Assembly: GCA_039989855.1 (NCBI GenBank)
Contig: JBDXGZ010000027.1
Coordinates: forward strand, 1-64,000
Direction: 5' to 3'
Source: CALFVT01 sp039989855
GTDB lineage: Bacteria; Pseudomonadota; Alphaproteobacteria; Caulobacterales; Maricaulaceae
Length of the DNA: 64,000 nucleotides
A program made the translations under genes and the position numbers. Position 1 is the first letter of the stretch; every line of letters starts with the position of its first letter. The notes beneath the pieces are model-generated. The model made no database searches. It saw only the letters and a list, made by a program, of their open reading frames with translations, and was not told the DNA's origin. Below are positions 54,793 through 63,276 of the stretch, one piece after another.

Positions 54793-55491
54793 ATGACACC
54801 CACGACTAAAACCACCCTTATACGCCTTGCGAGCGTCATCGGCCTTTACCTCGCTTTGTTCTTTTTGGCGGGGCATTATGGGCGCGGCTTGCTTTACCCT
54901 GTGCGGATATTTGTCACGATTTTACATGAGCTCGGCCACGCGCTCGGCGGGATTATTTCAGGCGGCAAGGTCGAATATGTGCAGATCAATGCGGACGGGT
55001 CGGGTAAGACGTCTATCCTTGGCGGACATGTTCCAACCCTGTTAATTGGCGGCTATGTCGGCAGCGCCATATTTGGCAACCTATTGTTTTACATCGGCGT
55101 CCGCGCGGGGAAGCTCGCAAGACTAGCGCTTTACGTCGTTGGCGCTATTTTAATTATCTCAGGTCTTATTTGGTATTCACACCTGTTCTCAACCCTCGCC
55201 CTGTTTGCTTTTGGCGGTACACTTATTATTTTGGCCTATAAAAAATGGCTAATGCCCGAAACGTTGATGTTCCTCGGCCTCGCGAGCCTGATCTATATCA
55301 TTCAAGATTTCAACGGTGGCCCCAGTTCTGATCTCGCGACCTACGCTCGTATTTACAAAATTTTTTCGTGGAACGTTTGGGCCTATATCTGGCTCGGCAT
55401 TGTTCTACTGCTCACCACCTTCAACATCCGCATGATCTTGCGGCAAGAGGTTCGCAGGGGACGCGGGAAAGATGAGAGCCAAACGCGCTAA
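54793..55491 (+). CDS. M50-family membrane metallopeptidase
   Basis: 232-residue integral membrane protein with the zinc motif HELGH in FVTILHELGHALGGIISGG (about residues 42-60). There are six or seven membrane helices. It resembles M50B-like proteins, but the second metal ligand (Asp/Asn in a later helix) is not clear to me. ATG 54793 is chosen because the residues after it (MTPTTKTTLIRLAS) lead into the first helix; ATG 54742 is an in-frame alternative. Its 3' end overlaps the convergent hydrolase gene by 87 bp. Confidence 0.75.
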   Translation: MTPTTKTTLIRLASVIGLYLALFFLAGHYGRGLLYPVRIFVTILHELGHALGGIISGGKVEYVQINADGSGKTSILGGHVPTLLIGGYVGSAIFGNLLFYIGVRAGKLARLALYVVGAILIISGLIWYSHLFSTLALFAFGGTLIILAYKKWLMPETLMFLGLASLIYIIQDFNGGPSSDLATYARIYKIFSWNVWAYIWLGIVLLLTTFNIRMILRQEVRRGRGKDESQTR

Positions 55492-56253
55492 GACGATATC
55501 CCGTCCGCCGAGCCCCCATAGGTTCGTATGACGCCCACCCTCAAACACATGAGCAGATTTCGGCCCGTCGTAACCGTCATATAGCTTTTGACCTTGCGCA
55601 AAAGGAACAACACCGTCTTTCGTGCCGTGCATCCAAATCATTGGGCCGTCATAATTTTGAAGCGCCTTATCCGAGCGAAATTTATCTTTCATCAAAATTG
55701 AATGAGGCAGAAACGGTAAGTGCATTTTTGCCATATCCAAAGTCGAGTTAAACGGCGCCTCCATGACCAACAGCGCAGGCGGGTCAAGGGCTGTGAGTTG
55801 CGCGGCAATCCCTGACCCGAGGGACGTCCCGAAATAAACAATTCTACTGACCCCAATGCCTTCACTCTTTAACCAATCACGTTGAAACTTTGCCGCTCTA
55901 ACAATATTGCCTTGTGTTGGCTTGCCGACGCTCCCTGGATAACCTGGGTAGCCAACAGACAAAACACCGTAGCCTTGCGCCGTAAGATCGGCGAATATAT
56001 CGCTATTCGAATAGATAGCACTGCCATTACCGTGGAAAAACATAATCACAGGTGCCGTGTCGGTCTCTGGCGCTTTATACCATGATATAAAGGATTGGTG
56101 CTTAACCTCGCGCATATCGATACCCGCCGTCTGCGGCGTCACGTAAATACTGGGCGGAAAATACAGAAGACTACGTTGATTAAAATAAAGAAAGGATGCG
56201 ATAGCCAAATAGGCCAACGCACCCCCAATTAAAATCCACTTTAAAAACTTCAT
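55405..56253 (-). CDS. Membrane-anchored alpha/beta hydrolase (BEM46/ABHD13-like)
   Basis: 282-residue alpha/beta hydrolase with one N-terminal membrane helix (about residues 5-25). The nucleophile elbow is FGTSLGSGIAAQ, the oxyanion region MFFHGNGSA, Asp in HGTKDGVVPF, and His in GGRHTNLWG. Its last 29 codons overlap the 3' end of the M50 gene on the opposite strand. Just upstream of its ATG, 56263-56301 is a degenerate copy of the pntB 3' end, so it was probably once directly after pntB. Substrate unknown. Confidence 0.85.
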   Translation of the reverse strand: MKFLKWILIGGALAYLAIASFLYFNQRSLLYFPPSIYVTPQTAGIDMREVKHQSFISWYKAPETDTAPVIMFFHGNGSAIYSNSDIFADLTAQGYGVLSVGYPGYPGSVGKPTQGNIVRAAKFQRDWLKSEGIGVSRIVYFGTSLGSGIAAQLTALDPPALLVMEAPFNSTLDMAKMHLPFLPHSILMKDKFRSDKALQNYDGPMIWMHGTKDGVVPFAQGQKLYDGYDGPKSAHVFEGGRHTNLWGLGGRDIVLARLALIFPASPANLLPQDHADVEGGEQ

Positions 56254-56301
56254 AGACGCTTATTAAAGCGACTTGATGGTCTCTTCCACCATTTTATTGG
56301 C
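56251..56301 (-). repeat. Copy A of a 51-bp imperfect direct repeat (pntB 3' end, spacer, ATG)
   Basis: About 42 of 51 bases match copy B at 56855-56905. On the minus strand it reads NKMVEETIKSL then TAA, against KKMVEEIIKSL at the real pntB end, then an equal 9-bp spacer and the ATG of the hydrolase gene. Confidence 0.85.
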
Positions 56302-56332
56302 CTGCCTATAGCCACTCAAGATTACGGTGAAA

Positions 56333-56857
56333 TTATAGCTTATTCTCCGTTGGCAGAAACTTTCGCTCAATCAGGACGCCTGCCCCGATAATTGAGATAA
56401 TGAGGACACATCCACTGAGACTATAAACAAGCCATTTGAATTTTCGGTGACTGTAAGAATCGTAACTAATAATTGACGGCGGCGGATAGCCAACAGTCCC
56501 ATGATAGACACTCACCACATCACCAACATTAAATTGGTCGTAGGCATGGCGGCTCATATGTTGACGGTCAGAAAAGCGAGCGACGTTATCCTCATCAAAT
56601 TCAAATTCGTAATAAACCCAATAGGCTCTACTGCTGCGTCTATATCCTGACCGTAAGACAGTTTTTTTGTCGAGAATTATAGCTGGAGATTCTTCGCCAT
56701 ATTCAAATAATTTGGCGTCTTCACTATAGTTTCTATGATTATCGAAACTATTCCCAACAAAAAAAAGCAAGCCAAGAAGTATAAAAAAGGAAGTCCACCT
56801 CCCTTTTCCTGAAATAAAATATTCAGAGATACGCGTAAAGAAACCCAGTCGAAACAT
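56333..56857 (-). CDS. DUF3592-like small membrane protein in an inserted segment
   Basis: 174-residue membrane protein with a helix near residues 20-37 (WTSFFILLGLLFFVG) and another near 145-165 (WLVYSLSGCVLIISIIGAGVLI). A soluble part between them has YWVYYEFEFDEDNVARFSDRQH and VGDVVSVYHGTVGYPP, the DUF3592 pattern. It is AT-rich compared with pntB. The gene lies between copies A and B of a 51-bp repeat, so it looks like an insertion between pntB and the hydrolase gene. Function unknown. Confidence 0.75.
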   Translation of the reverse strand: MFRLGFFTRISEYFISGKGRWTSFFILLGLLFFVGNSFDNHRNYSEDAKLFEYGEESPAIILDKKTVLRSGYRRSSRAYWVYYEFEFDEDNVARFSDRQHMSRHAYDQFNVGDVVSVYHGTVGYPPPSIISYDSYSHRKFKWLVYSLSGCVLIISIIGAGVLIERKFLPTENKL

Positions 56858-56905
56858 AGAGTCAGTTTAAAGCGACTTGATGATCTCTTCTACCATTTTC
56901 TTAGC
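56855..56905 (-). repeat. Copy B of the 51-bp direct repeat (real pntB 3' end)
   Basis: This copy is the functional end of pntB plus the spacer and the ATG of the DUF3592-like gene. It is 604 bp from copy A, with the same spacing from stop codon to ATG (9 bp between). Confidence 0.85.
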
Positions 56906-58270
56906 ATCACTGAGGAGCATCATGGTCTGGTCTTGATAGAACAGATCATTATCAATGCCCGCATAACCTGGAGACAAGGAGCGTTTCACGAACAGAACCG
57001 TTGAGGCTTTGTCGACGTCGAGAATTGGCATCCCTGCAATCGGACTTTGTGGGTCGGTTTTCGCCGCAGGGTTTGTCACGTCATTCGCGCCAATGACAAA
57101 GGCTACGTCTGCGTTCGAGAACTCGGAATTAATATCCTCAAGCTCGAAAACTTCATCATAAGGCACATTAGCCTCGGCGAGGAGCACATTCATATGGCCT
57201 GGCATTCGACCCGCAACAGGGTGAATGGCGTAAACCACATCAACGCCGTGCTCTTTGAGTGTGTCCGCCATTTCGCGCGTCGCATGTTGCGCTTGGGCCA
57301 CCGCGAGGCCGTAGCCCGGAACGATGATCACTTTGGAGGCGTTCTTCATAATGAAGGCTGCATCTTCGGCAGAGCCGCGCTTAATCGGGCGTTGCTCACC
57401 CCCACCGCTGGCCGTAGAATCGTCAACAGTTGCGCCGAAGCCGCCAAGGATAACCGAGATAAATCCGCGGTTCATGGCCTTACACATGATATAAGACAGA
57501 ATAGCGCCTGACGAGCCGACGAGCGCCCCGACAATAATCAAAGCAAGATTCCCTAATGTGAAACCAAGTGCGGCAGCCGCCCACCCTGAATAGCTATTAA
57601 GCATGGAAACAACCACAGGCATGTCTGCGCCGCCGATGGGTATAATCAAAGTCGCGCCCAAAATCAGCGTCAAGCCAATCACGGCCCAGAGTAACATGGG
57701 GTCTGCGCCGCCAGACTTCATCAGCATGCCGACAAGAACGGCAACACCAATCGCCAAAGCGAGGTTAATCAAATGACGACCGGGGAGTAAAATAGGCGCG
57801 CCGCCCATATTTCCGTTCAGTTTGGCAAAGGCAATGACCGAGCCACTAAAAGTAATCGCGCCGATACCCGCACCGAGAGCCAGTTCCAAAAGACTAAAAC
57901 CTTTGATCTTACCGTCGACCATAATGCCGAAACTTTCGGGAGAGAAAAAGGCCGCTACAGCCACAAGGACAGCCGCAAGGCCGACCAAACTATGGAAGGC
58001 TGCAATGAGTTGCGGCATATCTGTCATCGGGATTTTCTTGGCAATAATCGCCCCGAAAACGCCGCCAACAGCCAGACCACCGCCTGCAAGGATAAGCCCC
58101 TGCCCGCCCATACCGCTGACAAGCAGTGTGGTGAAAATTGCAATGGCAATACCAGCCATACCAAACGCATTCCCTCGACGGGAACTTTCAGGAGACGATA
58201 ATCCGCGCAAAGCGAGGATAAAAAGAACGGCTGAAACCGTATATAAAAGAGCTGCGAGATTAGCCGTCAT
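56867..58270 (-). CDS. pntB: NAD(P) transhydrogenase subunit beta
   Basis: 467-residue beta subunit of proton-translocating transhydrogenase, which uses the proton gradient to reduce NADP+ with NADH. About nine membrane helices span residues 1-260. The C-terminal NADP-binding domain has VPGYGLAVAQAQHATREMAD, HPVAGRMPGHMNVLLAEANVPYDEV and FVIGANDVTNPAA. It starts 1 nt after the stop of a small gene. Its normal neighbour, pntAB, is separated by that insert. Confidence 0.95.
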   Translation of the reverse strand: MTANLAALLYTVSAVLFILALRGLSSPESSRRGNAFGMAGIAIAIFTTLLVSGMGGQGLILAGGGLAVGGVFGAIIAKKIPMTDMPQLIAAFHSLVGLAAVLVAVAAFFSPESFGIMVDGKIKGFSLLELALGAGIGAITFSGSVIAFAKLNGNMGGAPILLPGRHLINLALAIGVAVLVGMLMKSGGADPMLLWAVIGLTLILGATLIIPIGGADMPVVVSMLNSYSGWAAAALGFTLGNLALIIVGALVGSSGAILSYIMCKAMNRGFISVILGGFGATVDDSTASGGGEQRPIKRGSAEDAAFIMKNASKVIIVPGYGLAVAQAQHATREMADTLKEHGVDVVYAIHPVAGRMPGHMNVLLAEANVPYDEVFELEDINSEFSNADVAFVIGANDVTNPAAKTDPQSPIAGMPILDVDKASTVLFVKRSLSPGYAGIDNDLFYQDQTMMLLSDAKKMVEEIIKSL

Positions 58271-58271
58271 C

Positions 58272-58544
58272 TTACGCCTCCAGCTTTAAGGCATCACGGC
58301 CAATACGCGACAATACAAATCCAAGTCCCACAACGTTAAATAAACATAGGTAGTAATATAGGTTTTGATTGAATTCATCATGACTAGCTAAAGAGATAAA
58401 AACAAAAAGAGAGCTCATTAACATTGGAACAACACTTAACCGTAAAATTAATGAATTATGGTTTTGCTTCCAACCCCAAACCCATAGTGACAAACCAATT
58501 AAAAGCAGAAGCCCTGAAATTACAAGAAAATCAAATGGTAACAT
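58272..58544 (-). CDS. AT-rich small membrane protein between pntAB and pntB
   Basis: 90-residue protein with three likely membrane helices (about residues 5-25, 34-52 and 62-80). No family is recognised. The gene is AT-rich compared with the flanking pnt genes. It starts 1 nt after the pntAB stop and ends 1 nt before the pntB start. The motif GGAGnnGTAnGATG occurs both at its own start and at the pntB start, which suggests that it was inserted into a pntAB-pntB junction with the junction duplicated. Function unknown. Confidence 0.65.
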   Translation of the reverse strand: MLPFDFLVISGLLLLIGLSLWVWGWKQNHNSLILRLSVVPMLMSSLFVFISLASHDEFNQNLYYYLCLFNVVGLGFVLSRIGRDALKLEA

Positions 58545-58545
58545 C

Positions 58546-58878
58546 CTACTTCTCCTTCTTCTTATACATGGCGAGCATGCGTTGAGTGACGAGGAAGCCG
58601 CCGAAGATATTTACGGCGCAAAGCGCAACCGCCGCCACGCCCGTATAAGTGGACAGGCTAGAGCCGCCTTGTGTACCTGCGGCGACAGCGACAAGCGCGC
58701 CGACAATAATCACGGACGAAATCGCATTGGTCACCGCCATCAACGGCGTGTGAAGCGCCGGCGTCACCGACCAGACAACATAATAGCCAACAAAAATCGC
58801 GAGAACAAAAATCGCGAGTTGAAAGACAAAGGGCGAAACCGCGCCGCCGCCTGCTAAAATTAAACCCGTTAATAACAT
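58546..58878 (-). CDS. pntAB: NAD(P) transhydrogenase subunit alpha, membrane part
   Basis: 110-residue protein equal to the C-terminal membrane domain of PntA, split off as a separate gene in many Alphaproteobacteria. It has three or four helices, with HTPLMAVTNAISSVIIVGAL near the middle and a GGFLVTQRMLAMYKKKEK end. It is 3 nt after pntAA. Its stop is 1 nt before the inserted small gene. Confidence 0.93.
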   Translation of the reverse strand: MLLTGLILAGGGAVSPFVFQLAIFVLAIFVGYYVVWSVTPALHTPLMAVTNAISSVIIVGALVAVAAGTQGGSSLSTYTGVAAVALCAVNIFGGFLVTQRMLAMYKKKEK

Positions 58879-58881
58879 GGC

Positions 58882-60018
58882 TTACCCCTTCGCTTTCACG
58901 CGTTCGTGGATGATTTCGCCGTCTTTGGTCAGCGCACATCCTTTGACAATTTCGTCGTCCCAATCAGGAGCGAAGCTACCGTCTTCTGCCGTCACAAGCG
59001 GCAAGAAGGCTTTGAGGTTACGGGCAAACATATTGGACGCATCAGCCGCCATACGGCTCGGCCAATTCAAATGTCCGACAATATGAACGCCGTTCTTTGT
59101 CGTAACAATTTCGCCCGGCTTCGCCCCTTCGACATTACCGCCGCGTTCAACCGCCAAATCAATCAGCACAGATCCTGGCTTCATTGTATCGAGCATGGCT
59201 TTCGTAATTAAAACAGGCGCTTTACGGCCCGGTATCAGAGCCGTTGTAATGACAATATCTTGCTTGGCCACATGAGAGGCTGTTAGCTCCGCTTGCAATT
59301 TTTGATATTCGGGCGACATTTGCTTAGCGTAGCCGCCGGCTGTTTCTGCCGCTTTAAATTCTTCATTCTCAACCGCGATGAATTTCGCGCCAAGGGAGGC
59401 CACTTGCTCTTTCGTAGCCGGACGAACATCCGTCGCCGTGGTCACAGCGCCCAAGCGCCGCGCCGTCGCAATCGCTTGGAGTCCCGCAACGCCGACGCCC
59501 ATAATAAAGACTTTCGCAGGCGCCACCGTTCCCGCCGCTGTCATCATCATTGGCATAGCGCGACCATAAATCCCGCCCGCTTCGACCACAGAGCGGTAAC
59601 CCGCTAGGTTAGATTGAGAGGATAGCACATCCATGCTTTGTGCGCGCGAAATACGCGGAATATATTCAAGGGCAAAGCCTGTGACCCCAGCTTTGGCCAG
59701 TGCCTCAACATATTTCGGATGATCCGTCGGGTTCATTAATCCCGTAATCGCTGCGCCTTTTTTCATGGCCCCGAGGAGTTTAATATCACCCCCAGCAATG
59801 GACATCACAAGATCAGCAGATTTCACCGCCGCCGCATTAGTTGCAGATATTTTTGCCCCAGCCTCTTTGTAGAGAGCGTCCGCATAATCAGCGCGGCTTC
59901 CTGCGCCTTTTACGACTGTAACCGAGTGCCCAGACTTTATATAGCCTTTGACTGTTTCCGGTGTCGCGGCTACGCGTGCTTCGGGGGATTTTATATCTTT
60001 CAAGACAGCTATATCCAC
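58882..60018 (-). CDS. pntAA: NAD(P) transhydrogenase subunit alpha, NAD-binding part
   Basis: 378-residue soluble part of transhydrogenase alpha, which binds NADH. The start MDIAVLKDIKSPEARVAATPETVK is the alanine dehydrogenase/PNT N-terminal domain. The Rossmann region has GVGVAGLQAIATARRLGAVTTATDVRPATKEQ, and VITTALIPGRKAPVLI and GSVLIDLAVERGGNVEG follow. It is the first gene of pntAA-pntAB-(insert)-pntB. Confidence 0.95.
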   Translation of the reverse strand: MDIAVLKDIKSPEARVAATPETVKGYIKSGHSVTVVKGAGSRADYADALYKEAGAKISATNAAAVKSADLVMSIAGGDIKLLGAMKKGAAITGLMNPTDHPKYVEALAKAGVTGFALEYIPRISRAQSMDVLSSQSNLAGYRSVVEAGGIYGRAMPMMMTAAGTVAPAKVFIMGVGVAGLQAIATARRLGAVTTATDVRPATKEQVASLGAKFIAVENEEFKAAETAGGYAKQMSPEYQKLQAELTASHVAKQDIVITTALIPGRKAPVLITKAMLDTMKPGSVLIDLAVERGGNVEGAKPGEIVTTKNGVHIVGHLNWPSRMAADASNMFARNLKAFLPLVTAEDGSFAPDWDDEIVKGCALTKDGEIIHERVKAKG

Positions 60019-60163
60019 GAGTCATCCCTTTCTTAATAGAGATTAACCTTATAACTGGATGATATTGCTACGTCACCTATAAATAGTGACAATTTATACC
60101 GACATTACAATAATAAATAGCTTCTTGCGGTAATTTTTTCCTAGAGGTCTAATTCATCAGTGC

Positions 60164-60448
60164 TTAAGCAAATATAATCGAACCGATTGCCGTTAATATA
60201 GCCATGACCACGACGAAGACATACCATGAACCTTTAAGCTTAAGAGCGAAACCAATTAGGAATGCAATAATTACGGCCGCCACAAGGGATGGAAACCAAC
60301 TTAAGCCAACGGCAAAAAGCAAGATTGGAAATAATAATATGTAGACGATCGCCGCACCACCGTAAATCGTCGTCGCCATGAAACCACTAAATGTGCCTTT
60401 TTGGCCCGTAACTTCCATGTCGCCATGCTTATAATCTGTGCTCGCCAT
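60164..60448 (-). CDS. aa3-type cytochrome c oxidase subunit IV
   Basis: 94-residue protein. The N-terminal YKHGDMEVTGQKGTFSGFM segment is the PF07835 signature of bacterial aa3 oxidase subunit IV; normally only about 45-60 residues long with one helix. Here it is longer, with three membrane segments (about residues 25-45, 48-66 and 70-92). Position upstream of pntAA is common in this class. Its function is inferred from the N-terminal motif and context. Confidence 0.7.
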   Translation of the reverse strand: MASTDYKHGDMEVTGQKGTFSGFMATTIYGGAAIVYILLFPILLFAVGLSWFPSLVAAVIIAFLIGFALKLKGSWYVFVVVMAILTAIGSIIFA

Positions 60449-60727
60449 GTCTCACCCTTTTGAGTCTGTCCATCTGGAATGGCGGACATTTAACACCCTT
60501 TATATGTCGCCTCAAGGCAAGATAATAAGAAAAACACGACATTTTACCCTCTAAAGAATAGTTTTTCCCTCTAAAAAATCGTCCTGACTAAAAAATTTAC
60601 CTCACATTAAGGATGACGCTTAAACGCAAATTTACGCCAACCTCTTAGAAGAGCGTTCTAATTTGGGGCGAGAGAACCATCCGGAGAGATGAAACTAGCC
60701 GCAAGACACAGTACTAAGGGTGAAAAA

Positions 60728-62167
60728 ATGGCGAAGACTGTTCTTATTGTAGACGACGATCCGACACAACGGCGCTTGTTAAGAGCTGTTGTGGAAAAAC
60801 ATGGGTTTTCGACACTCCAAGCGGGGGATGGTGACGCGGCCCTTGATATGGTCTTAGGCGCAGATGGTGGCAATGTAGACTTAATGTTGCTTGACCTTAT
60901 CATGCCGGGGCGGGACGGTTTAGATACGCTGGCTGAGCTGCAAAAATCTCGGCCTGACTTGCCTGTCATCGTCTTAACGGGAAAAGGGTCTATCGACACG
61001 GTTGTGACAGCCATGCAATCTGGCGCTCGCGATTTTATCGTCAAGCCCGCAAGCCCAGAACGGATCATTGTCTCGCTACGCAACGCTATGGAGATCAATA
61101 CGCTCGCCGTGGAAGTCACGCGCCTAAAGAAAACAGCCGATGGGTCTTTGCAATTTGAAGATCTTATCGGACAAGCGCCGGCTATGCGGTCTGTTATTGC
61201 TATGGGCGAGCGCGGCGCGAAGGCTAATATTCCAATTCTTATCACAGGTGAGTCTGGTGTTGGTAAAGAAGTTATTGCTCGCGCTATCCAAGGCGCCTCG
61301 CAACGCGCTGGACTACCGTTCGTGACGGTAAACTGCGGGGCCATCCCTGCAAATCTCGTCGAATCTATCTTATTCGGCCACGAAAAAGGCTCTTTCACAG
61401 GCGCGAACGCTAAGCATCTCGGAAAATTCCAAGAAGCTCATACAGGCACTTTGTTCCTCGACGAAATCGGTGAGCTGCCGCTTGACATGCAAGTTAAGCT
61501 CCTGCGCGTCTTACAAGAAGGCGAAGTCGACCCGATTGGCTCTAAGCGCCCGACTCCAGTCGATGTCCGGATTATCTCGGCTACAAACCGCGACCTTCAA
61601 GATCAAGTTCGCGACGGCCATTTCCGTGAAGATTTATATTACCGCCTCAATGTTTTCCCAATCGAAGTCCCGTCCCTACGGGATCGCCGCGAGGATATTG
61701 CCGCGCTGACACAACATTTCATTCGCCGCTTTAACGCCCAAGAACGCATGACCGTTGCAGGCCCTGACAAAGATACGCTTGAAATACTCAAAAACTTTGA
61801 TTGGCCTGGTAATGTACGCCAATTAGAAAACTCAATTTTCCGCGCTATGATCCTTAGCGACGGGGAAAGCTTAAAACCTCATGATTTCCCGCAGATTTCA
61901 GGGCAAGCACCTGTGGTTCAATTCCAAGACGACACGGAAGCCCTCGCCTCCGCCACGTCCATTGATATAGGCGGAGTCTCTGTGGTCGATCCTGAGGGAC
62001 ATCTTCGCCGTCTTGAAGATATTGAGCGTGATCTTATTCAATTCGCGATTGATACCTATGCGGGGCATATGTCCGAAGTGGCACGCCGCCTCGGCATTGG
62101 CCGCTCGACCCTCTACCGCAAAGTTCGTGAACACGGCGTAGACGTCGACGTAAAAAAATCGGCTTAA
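60728..62167 (+). CDS. Sigma-54-dependent response regulator, TacA-like
   Basis: 479-residue NtrC-type activator. A receiver domain (residues 1-120) has VDDDP at the start, phospho-acceptor Asp in LMLLDLIMPGRDG and Lys in DFIVKPAS. The AAA+ domain has Walker A GESGVGKEV, the sigma-54 contact loop as GSFTGA (not the usual GAFTGA), and LFLDEIGELPLDMQVKLLRVLQEG. A C-terminal Fis-type HTH has EVARRLGIGRSTLYRKVREHG. The whole resembles TacA of Caulobacter. ATG 60728 has AAGGGTG ahead of it. Confidence 0.82.
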   Translation: MAKTVLIVDDDPTQRRLLRAVVEKHGFSTLQAGDGDAALDMVLGADGGNVDLMLLDLIMPGRDGLDTLAELQKSRPDLPVIVLTGKGSIDTVVTAMQSGARDFIVKPASPERIIVSLRNAMEINTLAVEVTRLKKTADGSLQFEDLIGQAPAMRSVIAMGERGAKANIPILITGESGVGKEVIARAIQGASQRAGLPFVTVNCGAIPANLVESILFGHEKGSFTGANAKHLGKFQEAHTGTLFLDEIGELPLDMQVKLLRVLQEGEVDPIGSKRPTPVDVRIISATNRDLQDQVRDGHFREDLYYRLNVFPIEVPSLRDRREDIAALTQHFIRRFNAQERMTVAGPDKDTLEILKNFDWPGNVRQLENSIFRAMILSDGESLKPHDFPQISGQAPVVQFQDDTEALASATSIDIGGVSVVDPEGHLRRLEDIERDLIQFAIDTYAGHMSEVARRLGIGRSTLYRKVREHGVDVDVKKSA

Positions 62168-62171
62168 AGCC

Positions 62172-62834
62172 TTAACCCGATTTACGAGCGCCCTCCTCAT
62201 CCTCGTCGATCTCAGTAACCACGAGACGGAGAAAGGGGCGTTTCGCGCCTGATGGCTTGGCCGCTTTAGGTTCTGAGGCGATTGGCACCGCTGTTACTGG
62301 TTCTGAATTGGACCTATGTAAAGTCGGAATAAACGGCTCAGCTTTACGCGGCGGCGGTGTATCCGCAATCTCAAAATCTTCATCAAGTTGACGCACACGC
62401 GGCGTGAATTTTGGCTTTTTCTTCGACCCAAAGCTTGAGCGCTTCTTCGTGTATTTTGACGTCTCTTCATCACCCGCCTCACCGCGTGCCGCGGCGCGTT
62501 TGGCTTTGCGTTGATCTTTGACCTTTTTATTTAAACCCGCGACCACGCGCTTTTGGGCAAAAGAGAGCGCGTCCCCCGGACGGCCTTTTTGGAGGTCATG
62601 AAAAGCCGAGCCATATTTATCCAACCGCTCGGTGACAGATTCGGAAAATTCATCTTCCCAATCCGATAGCTCTCCCGCCTCACCGAGACTGCGTCGAAGA
62701 CGCTCTAACTTTCGCTGGGCATTACGAGCAGACCGCTCACGCGCCTTGCGGTGTTTTTCGCGGTCTTTATCCAGAGCTGCATCCCGCGCCGCCTGCTGTG
62801 CCTGCCATTGCTGTTTGTCAAAATCCTGACTCAT
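62172..62834 (-). CDS. Charged coiled-coil protein of unknown function
   Basis: 220-residue protein rich in Lys, Arg, Glu and Ala. Residues 1-60 form a long charged helix (QQWQAQQAARDAALDKDREKH onward); the middle has GELSDWEDEFSESVTERLDKYGSAFHDLQKGRPGDALSFAQKRVV and Lys-rich stretches. The C-terminal half is Pro/Lys/Ser-rich, with RPFLRLVVTEIDEDEE at the end. No domain recognised. It converges on the sigma-54 regulator gene (4 bp between stops). Confidence 0.65.
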   Translation of the reverse strand: MSQDFDKQQWQAQQAARDAALDKDREKHRKARERSARNAQRKLERLRRSLGEAGELSDWEDEFSESVTERLDKYGSAFHDLQKGRPGDALSFAQKRVVAGLNKKVKDQRKAKRAAARGEAGDEETSKYTKKRSSFGSKKKPKFTPRVRQLDEDFEIADTPPPRKAEPFIPTLHRSNSEPVTAVPIASEPKAAKPSGAKRPFLRLVVTEIDEDEEGARKSG

Positions 62835-62907
62835 GCCTGACTATAGAACATAATAAGAACATTTAAAAGCCCATAAATTTGAGCTTTAGGGCGTAAAATA
62901 GTCGATT

Positions 62908-63171
62908 TTAGTCTTCGACAACACCCATATACATTTCCAGCAGAGCTTCTTGCTCTTCACGTTCGGACTGTTCAATTTTACGCAGAGCAATAACTTTACG
63001 CATGATTTTACTGTCAAAGCCAAAGGTTTTAACCTCCGCGTAAACTTCACGGATATCGGCTGCGATTTCAGTCTTATCCGCTTCAAGCCGTTCGATACGG
63101 GCAATAAATTGCTTTAATTTCTCCCGTGTGGCTTGTCCCATCTGGTCGGCGCGGTCACTATCACTCAACAT
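62908..63171 (-). CDS. GapR-like DUF2312 nucleoid protein
   Basis: 87-residue DUF2312 protein. The sequence KLKQFIARIERLEADKTEIAADIREVYAEVKTFGFDSKIMRKVIALRKIEQSEREEQEALLEMYMG fits the family pattern, which in Caulobacter includes GapR, a nucleoid protein that binds overtwisted DNA and is needed for growth. The ATG at 63171 (MLSDSDRADQMG) is preferred over the longer in-frame ORF to 63231. It lies about 70 bp ahead of the charged coiled-coil gene on the same strand. Confidence 0.88.
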   Translation of the reverse strand: MLSDSDRADQMGQATREKLKQFIARIERLEADKTEIAADIREVYAEVKTFGFDSKIMRKVIALRKIEQSEREEQEALLEMYMGVVED

Positions 63172-63276
63172 GCTCTTGTCCTTTTGATTTTGGACGGTAG
63201 ATATAATAGCTAGGATGGTCAGTGCAAGCACTGACGCTGATATATAATAAAGAAGTTGTGGATGGAGTCGCTGAGA

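Noticed and set aside
62080..62104. TGGCAC...-type sigma-54 promoter match
   Set aside because: It lies within the conserved helix-turn-helix codons of the TacA-like gene, so the match is explained by coding.
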